From assembly GCA_027627225.1 (NCBI GenBank), contig CM051027.1:91553151-91617150 (forward strand): DNA of 64,000 bases, read 5' to 3'. Positions 42,776 to 53,531 of the stretch are shown piece by piece. This stretch comes from Congeria kusceri (Eukaryota; Mollusca; Bivalvia; Myida; Dreissenidae). How positions within the stretch are numbered: position 1 is the stretch's first letter; every line of letters starts with the position of its first letter. The translations under genes and the position numbers were made by a program. The notes under the pieces were generated by a model, which did not search any database, was not told the origin of the DNA, and saw only the letters and a program-made list of their open reading frames with translations.

Positions 42776-43613
42776 GGACGCTAAACATAGAATCAAATTG
42801 GTACAAGCTGTGAAGTTTGGTAAGAATTAGAAGACAAATGAAGTCTCTATTAAGGAAAAGACAATTTGTTAATTTTTTTCAAAAACAACAAGCGGCCCAA
42901 ACTCCAGTGTTTGTGTACCAAACTTGTCCATCTTTGGCTTCTTTTGAGATCTTATGGTCACACACAAACTGTGCAAGTAAAGGCAAGACTGAATAAAATT
43001 GATGCAGAGAGACGCCAAATTAACATTAATTAAATTACTTTGAAACCGCAGGCAGTTTCTGAGAAGATTTAAAGGTTTTTTTTTTTTTTAGGCTGTTGTT
43101 TGCCATGGCAACCAGAGTTTTTCATATCCTACATTCAATTGACACCCCACAAACATTCCTGCCAAATTTGGTTTAAATCCAGCCAGTGGTTTTGGAGGTC
43201 ATTGGAAGCAAATGTTGATGACAAAGACCAGACGACGAACGCCAGATGGTGACTGACATAGGTGAGCTAAAAATTGTATATGTGGTTAGTGCATTAGTGT
43301 TTTGACCTGCATATGAATGCCAAACTATCTACTACATAATGGTCATAATCATTTATAAAGCACATGTATTGGCAATTTACCTGATATATCGCCTCTTTTC
43401 GTGCTTTTTTCTGCTAAGGCATCAGTGTACTCTGGGACAACCTAAAATTGAAACATGATATTGAAGTAAACAGCTTAAAATGTTAAATTAACAGTTTCAC
43501 AAAATTATCTTAATAATTTAATACTTTGTTCTGTAAGGAACACAATTTAACAATATAATGAAGAAAAGATAATTAACTTAATTAAGTATAATTTAAACAT
43601 CATTTATTCATAT
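42776..43613 (+). repeat. right flank with a fragment of a bivalve-type repeat
   Basis: From about 42815 to 43275 the sequence resembles the family at 47371-50010: ACTCCAGTGTTTGTG, GATCTTATGGTCA, CACAAACTGTGCAAG, and an end with CAGACGACGAACGCC and AGGTGAGCTAAAAA. A T-rich run is near 43075. No gene was seen in the remaining 340 bp. Confidence 0.5.
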
Positions 43614-46229
43614 CAGGGTTGTCAGGTTTTTGCCATGAGTGGAAAAAACCATGGTAAAAACCGGAAAAAACCGGCAAGGAAAAAACTGGGTGGCAAAAAC
43701 TGGCAAAAATCAAAATAATTTATGTATAAAATTAATAAAAAAAACACAACAACAAACAAATACAGTTTAAATTTAATGAGATAGGGTTCAATGTGTTTAT
43801 ATATGCACCTGGTGTTCATATTAAGTGGGCGAAAAGAGAAGACAGACATTTGACTTGAATGCCATGTCTGAGTCAAGACACCTGTTATGCAGCAAAAAAC
43901 AGGAGAACAAAATCCAACTCAGGTGATAATGGCCTCTTTATTATTGAACTGGGGATACTGGGGCTAGCTAATGGGGCTGCTAATCACAGGAATGTTCCTC
44001 AGGGGAACAATTAATGGGTTCCAGAACAAACAGGTACTGAAATTTCAGAGCATGCACCACATTGGATTGTAGTTGTGTGTTAGGCATTCATCTGGCACTT
44101 AACATTAATGGGCATGGCCTTTTGGCCTATCATAGAGTTGCTTGCATCATTTTCATGGGTTTAAATTCTTCTAAGCCATTGTAAGACAAACATTCGGTTT
44201 CTGAATTCACTCACTATAACTACATGTACCTTCATCACTTGCATATAGATCTACAATAATTATGTCAACAAGAGGAGGAAGAAATAAAGACCCAGTATGG
44301 GACTTTTTCAACAAGGTAGAAAAAGATGGAAAGACTCTTGCCCGTTGCAATAAGTGTGGTCATGAGCAAAGCAACAAAGCAGAGCGTATGAGAAAACACC
44401 AGAAGACATGCAGTGAGGTAGTTTCTTTTGAATTAAAACGCTCTGCAGAAGAAAATCATGGCCTGGAAACTGAGACAAGCAGTGCTCCAGCTCCAAAGAA
44501 AAGAATTCAAACCGACTTGAATAACCAAGTGTTTGTGACATCGGAAGAAACCAAATTAAAGCTGGACTTACTTTTAGCCAAGTTCTTCTTTGCATGTAAC
44601 ATACCATTCTCAGTGAGTGAGCATGATTCATTTAAAACTTTTGTGTCCACTCTGCGACCTGGATACAAGCCACCAACAAGAAATAAACTGTCGGGACCAC
44701 TACTTGATTCTGTTACAGAAGAGCTACAGTTGCAGGTAAAGGCACAATTGAAGGCAAAGACTGTACTCTTATTGAAGATGGCTGGAGTGACTGCCATAAT
44801 GATCCTGTGATGGCTACGTGTGTCCACGTTGATAAGAAAGCATTCTTCATTGATGCCAAGTCAACAGGAGCAACAAGCAAAACAGGGGAAAACATCCGGG
44901 ATATGTGTAAAGAATCCATCAAAAAGGCATTGTCTTTATATGGATGTACAGTAAAGAATATTGTGACAGATAACGCCAAGAACATGGAAAAAATGCGACG
45001 GCTTCTTCATGAGGAAGACAATGACTTGCTTGTGTATGGATGTAATGCCCATTTGCTGAATTTGCTAGGACAAGATATTACACCATCATCTGTAATGAAA
45101 CATGTTGTTGAAGTGCAAAAATACTTCAGAAATCACCACCAGCCCAGCTCATGGCTGGGTGAATGTGAAGGGAGTGTAAAGCCCCAGCTGCCTGGGGACA
45201 CAAGGTGGAACAGTCAACTGACCTGTCTTGATACATTTCTGAGAAACAGAGAGTTCATGATAAGAATTACTCAGGAACATGGTGACTCTACTGACTCCAA
45301 CATAGCAAGGAAAGTTAATGATTTCAATTTGTACCAGCAGGCAAAAGATCTCCACAAACAAATGCGACCAATATCTGAAATGTTAGATCGCATTCAGGGT
45401 GACTCTGCCCATGCTGCTGATGCCTGCGATGCTTGGTTCACTCTACTTCACCACCCAGATCTGACTGAGCACAAAGATGTCATTAATAGTAGAATGAATC
45501 AAGCCCTTCAGCCGTTCCATTTGGCAGCATATTTTCTTCATCCAAAATACAAAGGTGCACATCTTAGTGATAAACAAAAAGAAATTGCAAGAAATTGGAT
45601 CACACAGAAAAACGAGTGTTACATCTCCTCAGTCATCAGCTTTGAGGCCCAGGCTGAACCATATCCATCCTCTTTCTGGACGACTTCGGCAACAAGCATG
45701 GATAGCTGTGTTTGATGGAAGGCTGTGAACAATTCAAACTTTCTGCCAGGATTTGTTGATCTAATGATTAGACTACAAAAACTGCCCGCAAGTTCTGCTT
45801 CAGTTGAAAGAGTGTTTTCAAACTTCAGCCATATACAGTCCAATCTAAGGAACCGGCTTGGGATCGAAAAGGCAGGAAAACTTGTTTTCTGCTACCGAAT
45901 GCTGAGAGGTTCACAGGAGCTGGAGTACTGATTTTCGTATCATAATCACACGATGTGCAAAGTTGAAGGGAGTAGATGGTGTACCTGGAATAATTATTCC
46001 AATAATAAGTTTGTAAAGTTTCACTTTTTATTGAAAATATGCATATATTCAATGGTAAAAAGTGCATGTATTTGTTAATTGAATTTGAATAAAGCAGTTT
46101 AAACGTATTGTTTTCAATGTCTATAGATTTTGCCATTTTTGCCGGTTTTTTCCAGTTTTTGCCGGTTTTTTCAAATTTTTGCCATCGGCAAGGAAAAAAT
46201 GAGTTTTTTCCGGAAAAAACCCAACCCTG
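43614..46229 (+). mobile_element. hAT-superfamily DNA transposon, decayed
   Basis: The terminal inverted repeats start CAGGGTTG on the left (43614) and, as complement, CAGGGTTG on the right (ending 46229). Both subterminal zones (about 43640-43710 and 46125-46220) are packed with TTTTTGCC and CCGGTTTTTT or their complements. Target duplications are imperfect: TTCATAT occurs on both sides (near 43607 and 46233). The BED-finger transposase inside is broken. Length, TIR style and transposase agree on hAT. Confidence 0.85.
44262..45931 (+). pseudogene. BED-finger hAT transposase, broken
   Basis: Three fragments of one protein. The first (44262-44810, ATG start) has a BED zinc finger (WDFF, CX2C, HX3C). 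Its reading changes frame near 44745-44760; the downstream frame already makes transposase-like sequence there, including the acidic DGW segment. The second (44807-45715) carries the RNase H-like core (TDNAKNM with the second acidic residue, NAHLLNL, GDTRWNS). An in-frame TGA at 45713-45715 then interrupts it. The third (45716-45931) is the hAT C-terminal dimerisation region (LPASSASVERVFSN). One frameshift plus one stop imply loss of function. A spliced intron at the first break is less likely, since only one or two bases are out of register. Confidence 0.85.
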
Positions 46230-47370
46230 AATTTCATATGCTCTTAAACTGCAATATTGGTCAGAAACAGTATTTGGAATGACTGGGTACATTCACTCTA
46301 TAAGGAAATAACACATAATGCCTTCCTTTTCAAGAAATATGAATCCACATATTTTACTTTTTTAATGATAGTGATGAAACAACTTTTTTAATGATAGTGA
46401 TGAACCAATGATCAGTAGACATCGATTAATAATGAGTATTTAGCTAATTATGCCGAAAGTTAATAGAAGTTGTCAACATGAGGACAATTTATTATGAAAC
46501 AGTGCAGTGATCTGACATACATTGTTTGAAAAATCTGCTAGGCCAGCTCTGAACTGCACAAAAATGGTTAACCATATTCAATCACCCAGAAAAAATGACA
46601 ACACATATTTGTACATGGTAACTTAAAAGGATAGCGCATATTATTTGCTTGTTTTTTCAGATTGACAGTTTATTGGGTTGCCCAGTTTATTGCTTTACTT
46701 AATCACAGTGTATATACAAAAGTATATATCTACACAAAATTGACTGGAGAACAGAACTACTTAAATTTAATATACATGTTAGTAAAAGCAATAAAGTTGT
46801 TAGATTGTTTTGAAATGTACAGTTTTAAACATCATATTACTTTATAAATGAATACATCAACAAGTGCTATTGATCTAGCATAACTTATATTGGGTTTTGA
46901 CACAATACCTGTTAAAAAAATGGGAAATAAATTACCACCAGCTGAAATACGAATAAAAAAATTAAAATGTGGTACTCAGAACCACAATACTGGTATATCA
47001 TAAGAACACACTATACAAAAAGTGTTGCTGAATTTGGCCTATATCATGTGACAGGGTGCTGCACCGTCGTCCTTTCCCTGGCTGCCCCCCCCCCCCCCCC
47101 CCGAGGTTGGTTTACACAATATTGTTAAAAATAACTATATTTGTGCAAACGGTAATACTATAAAGTATTTGACAAAATTATGTCGATTTGAAGCATAGAC
47201 AGTGCTTTTTGCCATATATAGTTGAGGCCTGTAAAAGCCTACTTCCCAATTCTAAATATGTATCATTGTGGCAAAAAAAAACTTCACAAATCAGATGGAT
47301 ATTCAAATATAAAGGTTCACTTTTAAACACTGTTTTCATACCATATTCCTTGATTACTGAATTAGATTTA
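46230..47370. other. no recognisable gene; C18 tract
   Basis: AT-rich sequence without frames or exons that I can support. A run of 18 C residues is at 47085-47102. Confidence 0.4.
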
Positions 47371-50010
47371 AAAACAAGAGGGCCTTGATGGCCCAAAGCG
47401 CTCACCTCAGAACTGGTACAGATGAAGACCATACTGTTGTGACAGGTTTGAAAATTAAGGTATCTGAACAATATGCAAAGGGGGATAGGATCGATTTGAT
47501 TTAAAACGTTGGTTAGTGCAATGGGCTAACAAAACTACTAAAGTATGAGTTGAGTAGTGGATGTGCGGTGTTTTTGCACCCTTTTTCATTAAGTCAGTGA
47601 CAATTCTGGAAAATGTAGAAACAGTAGATTTTAATGTCTTTTTCACACACAGTTTTGGAGAACTAGTTGCAATGCGATAATTGTAATGGCTGTGCTATAA
47701 TGTCAAGTTTTGCTTTTTCTTTGATAATTTTCTGTCCAATGATGATAAATGATGTTAATTCAGGCTCTGACGCCATCAATGTTGCAAGTACAAATAAATG
47801 AATGCAAGGTTTGCAACTGCTGGAAATCAAATTTTATCACCTTTAATTTTATGGTCATAGACAAACTGTGCAAGATTGGTGAAGATTGGTTTGAATATGA
47901 AGTCTCTATCCTGAATAATGTCCATTTTTGTGTATATTTTTTTCACAAACAAGGGCAATAACTCCGGTGTTTCTGGCCCAATTTTGTTTATATTCAACTT
48001 GACCTGTAATCTTATGGTCATAAACAAACTGTGCAAGATTGATGAAGATTGTATGAAAAATGAAGTCTCTACCCTGAATATTGTCCATTCTTGTATATTT
48101 TTTTCACAAACAAAGGACAATAACTCCCGTGTTTCTGGTCTGATCTTGATTATATTCGATTTCAACTGTAATCTCGTGGTCATAGACAAACTGTGCAAGA
48201 TTAGTGAAGATGGGATGAAAAATGAAGTCTCTATCCTGAATAATGTCCATTTTTGAATATTTTTTCATAAACAAATGGCAATAACTCCGGTGTTTGAAAT
48301 ACGATCCGGCCCATTTCTGGCGTCTTTTGAGATCTGATGATCATACACAAACTGTGAAAGTTTGATTAAGAGTGGATGGAAAATAAAGTCTAATGTTAAA
48401 AAAAGGCATTTTTGCACTTTTTGGCATGAAAAGGGGCGATAACTCTAGTGTTAATGGTGTGATCTTGCCCAATAACAATCCCGTCCGAGATTTCATGGTC
48501 ATACACAAACTGTGCAAGTTTGGTTAAGATTGGATAACAAGAGGGCCACGATGGCCCTAGGTCGCTAACCTGAGTTTCAGGCATCCCAGTTTTGACCCCA
48601 GGGGCATCATATTTGAACAATCTTTGTAGAAGACTGGTATGCAATGTTACATACCATATATTAAACCACTGGGCCTTGCGGCTTCAGAGGAGAAGATTCT
48701 TGAAGTTAATTTGCTATCTAAGTCTATACAAACAATGTGACCCCCGGGTCATAATTTGTACAATCTTTGTAGAGGACCACTATGCAATGTTACATATCAA
48801 ATCTGAAACCTCTGAGCCTTGCGGTTTCAGGAGACGATTTTTGCAGTAATTTTGCTATTTAAGTCTATATAATGCATGTGAATCAGGGCATCATTTGAAC
48901 AATCTTTGTAGAGGACCCCTATACAATGTTACCAACCAAATACCAAACCTCTGGGCCTTGCGGTTTCTGAGAAAATTTTCAAAGTCATTTAGCTATTTAA
49001 GTCTATATAAACCAGGTTACCACCGGGGCGTGGCCAGTTTTGACCCTAGGGGCATCATTTGAACAATCTTAGTACAGGACCACTGGAGGATGCCACATAG
49101 CAAATATCAAACAACTGGGCCTTGTGGTTTCAGAAAAGAAGATTTTAAAAGTAATTTTGCTATTTAGGTCTATATAAACAATGTGACCCCCGGGGTGTAG
49201 CCAGTTTTGACCCCAGGGGCATCATTTGAACAATCTTTGTAGAGGACCACTATACAATGTTACCCACCAAATATGAAACCTCTAGGCCTTGCGGTTTCAG
49301 AGAAGACGATTTTTAAAGTCATTTAGCTATATAAGTCTATATAAACCATGTGACCCCCAGGGCGTGGCCAGTTTTGACTCCAGGGGCATCATTTGAACAA
49401 TCTTTGTAGAGGACCACTATGCAATGTTACATACCAAATATGAAACCTCTGGACCCTGCGCTTTCAAAGGAGGAGATTTTTAAATTCATATTGCTATGAA
49501 TGTCTATATAAACCATGTGAACCCGGGGCGTGGCAAGTTTTGACCCCAGGGGCATCATTTGAACAATTTTTGTAGAGGACCACTAGAGGATGCCAAATAC
49601 CAAATATCAAAGCTTTCAGCCATGCAGTTTCAGAGAAGATTTTTAAAGTTTTCACTTTTTAAATCTATTTTTAGCTCTGGTGACCTAAATATGCAGCGGA
49701 CCAAAACAATTTGAACAAATTTGAAAGAGGGTCACCCAAGGATCATTCCTGTGAAGTTTGGTGAAAATCTGCCCAGCGGTTTAGGAGGAGATGTTGTTTG
49801 AATGAAAATGTTGACGCACAACAGACGACGGACAAAAGGTGATCACAAAAGCTCACCATGAGCAACGTGTGCTCAGGTGAGCTGAAAAGTCAAGTCTCCA
49901 GCGTGAGAATGAAACGAATTGTTGACGGCATACGGACGACATACAATGGACGACGCAGAAGAGATCCCCTACACCAATAGCTCACCAAGCACTTCGTGCT
50001 TACATTGCAC
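47371..50010 (+). mobile_element. bivalve-type repeat (outer copy) with a nested insertion
   Basis: It begins AAGAGGGCCTTGATGGCCC, a hairpin, followed by GCTCACCTC. Units of about 145 bp (TCACAAACAAGGGCAATAAC, GGTCATAGACAAACTGTGC) repeat to about 48535. There it is interrupted by the second element (48538-49889). Its own body resumes with AAGTCTCCAGCGTGAG and closes with GACGACATACAATGG and TAGCTCACC...GTGCTT near 50010. Non-coding. Confidence 0.55.
48538..49889 (+). mobile_element. bivalve-type repeat (nested copy) with 175-bp units
   Basis: It begins AAGAGGGCCACGATGGCCC and ends with a strong hairpin (GCTCACCATGAGCA / TGCTCAGGTGAGC). Tandem units of roughly 175 bp carry GGGGCATCATTTGAACAATC, GTAGAGGACCACTA, GGGCCTTGCGGTTTC and AAGTCTATATAAACC. 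No frame with coding character. It sits inside the element above. Confidence 0.6.
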
Positions 50011-51199
50011 AAAATGAAAAGGCCTAGGCCTATTCACAATTGTTGGAAAAAGGCCCTGATAGCACCCTTTTCCTTCTCTAACCCTATGTTTCCATAAAGT
50101 TAATATATTGATAAATATTAATTGAGTACGTGTATAAACGCCCTTTATAATACTCGTACTGTACATGTAGTTTAATACTTGTATGTCCTACTCCTAGAAT
50201 GCTGCCAGTTGCATCTAGCACCCTACATCACCAGTCAACATCATGCTCTTCCACCTACAACATTTTAATGAAAACAAAATTAAAATAATTGAAAACATAA
50301 AACGATAAAATGAAATAATATGATAAAATAATTATCATAAGGTCATACTTGAATAACACAATCAGTTTTACATTATATTTTGCTATAAGTTATTTGCTAT
50401 CTTTGCTTTTTTGCAGAGCCTTCCTTGATTTATTCACTGATTTATTAACCAGTACAACCAGTAGTTTTGGGTATCTTGTCTAAATGAGCACAACACTACA
50501 ATGTAAAATATTGGTAAATAAAAAAAAACTAACATGATACTTGATGATTTTTCTTAAGACAAAGAACAAAATTATCGTTGTTAAACTACCCAATAAACAA
50601 CACAAACACACTTGATTCTGAGCGGAGCATAGTAAAATGTAGTTCTTACTAAAATTGCAAAAATATGTGTCCGATCATATTAGAGTTGCAATAGTTTTAG
50701 CATTATAATATTGGCCAATAGACAACTCTTTGTCATTCTGATGTTTGGCTATTAAACCACTCAGGCCAACGGCCTCGTGGTTTTATTCCTAAGCATCAGA
50801 ACTCCAAATCGTTGTTTAATGGCCAAATAACAATAATATTGAAAATTATTTCTTAAATATCTGTGTGTTTGTATTATCTAACATAATGATTAATTATTAG
50901 AGTTCTATTAGATTGTATTAAATTCATGAGTTTTTATTACTATATTATATTAATATCAATTACACTAGAATAGATGCAACATGCATAAACATTTAATACA
51001 CAATATAATTACTAAGAAAATAATAATTAGTAAAGAAAACTTTCAAAAGGCAATGACAGTTTTGAACTATGGTTTCATGGCCATGTATTGGCATGCTATT
51101 TATTGTACTATGCAAGGCATAGATGTGCCATTTATTTAAATTAATAAATTAAAGGAGAAGTGCCTTAGGTACTTTTAACAGTCTTGTTGCTTTTGGTTT

Positions 51200-51270
51200 T
51201 GAGCTAGCTCTATAGTGACATGGTTACAGTGTCTGCTCTCATAAGGGAGATTAGGGTTGAATTCCCAATG
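51200..51270 (+). repeat. tRNA-derived SINE head
   Basis: GAGCTAGCTCTATAGTGACA (A-box side) followed by GATTAGGGTTGAATTCCC (B-box side). It matches the head at 1458-1530 in order and spacing, so the two are the same SINE family. Confidence 0.55.
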
Positions 51271-52374
51271 AAGTATGTTCAAAATAAGCATTATTTTCAA
51301 AGTGACAATATAACGTGAAGCAGATAGATAAACATTAACATGTAGATGGAAACTCAAAAATACTGAATAGATCAACAAATACCAGTGTTGACAATTGCAT
51401 CGCTTATTAGTGTTGTGTAACTTAAAACAACTGTCAAGTCAATGTTTATACATGTATTGGAGTTTCCCGCTGTACAGCTGAAAACTAGTTTGTGATTAAA
51501 AAGTAGTCAATTATGTGTTAAACAACTCGTCAACCTTTACTTTTCTTCCATGGTAAATCCAAGTATAAGGTAATTAACTGTATTGGGTTGTTGATATATC
51601 ACTGATAATTTATGTCACTATGCCTGTAGTAATATCGTACCTACTCTTTAATAATATACAGTTCCATTAACACTAGAATGTTTACTAATGCTAATATTAA
51701 AATTGAGACCTGTAGTTTCAAGTAATAAGCTTACTAGGTTGGCGCTAACAAATCTGAACTAGTAGCCAACAGATTTGATTTTGCAAAGAAATATTTTCAG
51801 AAAATATGCTTCATGTTTAAATATTTTCCAAAAATATTAATAGCCAAATATTATTTTTAGTAGCCATTTAATTTAGTAGCCAGTGGCTATTATGGCTACT
51901 GGTAGCGCTAACATAGGCAGCTTAGGCTTTAAACCTTCATCTTCATAATGTCTTTCAACAATTGTACGCTAGGCTGCTAGCCTCCTTTTGCATGTTTTGT
52001 TATCCATACTCCAGGACGGTTGGGGCGAAACAGGATTCTGGATTTAAAAACAAGTATGACAGAATATAAACTAATACGACCTACTAGTCGTTAAAGTTTA
52101 ACATTACTAGTATCATGAAGCATTTCTTCAATGAAAACACGTTCAAGTTTCAGCTAGATTTATGTAGAAATCCGAGTCTAAGCCTAAGTAGGTCACGTAT
52201 TTGATACAGTCGAAAACAACATCGAACGATTGATTAGCCAAATATAACCTATGAAACACTTTCTAATTTATATATATGTATTTTATAGGTACAAAATGTA
52301 TCTATTGTTTACTTAACGAAAAAAAAGTGCAACAATTTTTGAATATTTCGAGCCAACTAACTCACCCACTAAGC

Positions 52375-52500
52375 GAATCCAACATGGCGTCCAATATAAA
52401 AACGTTCTGTATCGCTCGTTGAACTTCGGTAGTTTTTCTTGTTAGGAGCATGCGCAAAGCCATGGACGGCCGTGGAACATCCGTCTAGTGATAAAGTATG
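52375..52500 (+). promoter_or_regulatory. possible promoter / transcription start region
   Basis: AATCCAACATGGCGTCCAA resembles the ATGGCG core of YY1-type sites found near many animal transcription starts. The surrounding 120 bp is less AT-rich and has several CpG sites, unlike its neighbours. It lies about 1.1 kb upstream of the first coding exon at 53532, with an acceptor-like TTGCAG ending at 53507 between. Inference only. Confidence 0.3.
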
Positions 52501-53531
52501 CATGTACTAAATAACTATATAGATCTACTTGCTAGCGAAATGGCTTTGTTTAATAATAACACTTGTAGACCTTGCATGATAGAATACTATCAAGCAAAAG
52601 CGAAAAAAAATATAATTGATTTTTGTACAAGTAGAACTGGAATGAAATGTTCATGTATATTAATTATAAGAAAACATTTAATCAAACGTCAATAATCATG
52701 CAAAAAGAGTAAAATTGAACAGAATAAGACATCTTAGTTCAACTAAATATTATTGTCGAAATATAATTTGCATAAAAATAGGACACACATATTACTACGC
52801 CGGTGATAAGGCATTGCCTTCATACGATTATGAATGCATACCCTTTCTATATTAAAATGCCTATGCAATGTAAATATACGCGCATCAATTAGCGTCTGGA
52901 GAATCATAAACCCGAGGATTGCAATAAATGGGGAATTCATAAACTTACTGCTCATTCATTCATTCCGTTATTATTTTTGACAATGTTAATTTGTTAAATT
53001 TGCCTGACAAATTCATGTATCAATTATGTTTCCGAAAATTACTAGTATTTACCTTATTCATGTATCACTGGTGAAAACATGGGGCGGTATATGATCAGTT
53101 TATTCACGGTACATATATTAATAATTATTGAGTTTATCTCAAATTAATTTTGAGGGCCGATACGTTTTCTTATAGTGTCCGAAAAATCCAGTGTCCGAGA
53201 AGTCTCCTTAGTAGCACCGACAAATCTGGGGTCGAGAAGTCTTCTTAGTAGGGAACGAAAAATATGGGGTCCGTGAAGTCACAGCTTGGTCCTCTTGTAT
53301 TATATTTAGGGCAAAAAAATGACATTTCAATATTAATTTCTACGCCGATTGTCTTTTTAAAAGACATTTCTTGTCTATGTTTCAGCAAGTTTGCCGTCGT
53401 CAATACATTTGTTTGTATTATAGAACGATGTTCATTATATATGATGATATAGATCTAACATAATGTGTTAATTGCCATTTAATTAATGACGAATAAAAAC
53501 GTTGCAGTTTGTGCAATTCTGGAATGAAAAC

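Larger units (their letters stand above)
50011..53489. other. gene-poor stretch upstream of the six-exon gene
   Basis: It holds a plus-strand SINE head (51200-51270), a promoter-like patch near 52375-52500 and otherwise AT-rich sequence. Upstream non-coding exons of the gene at 53532 may lie here, but I cannot place them. Confidence 0.4.

Noticed and set aside
44745..44810. Intron explaining the frame change in the hAT transposase
   Set aside because: Although CAG/GTAAAG occurs just upstream, transposase-like sequence continues without a gap in the next frame, so a small indel is simpler.
47085..47102. C18 tract as a regulatory element
   Set aside because: An isolated homopolymer in gene-free sequence, with no further support.
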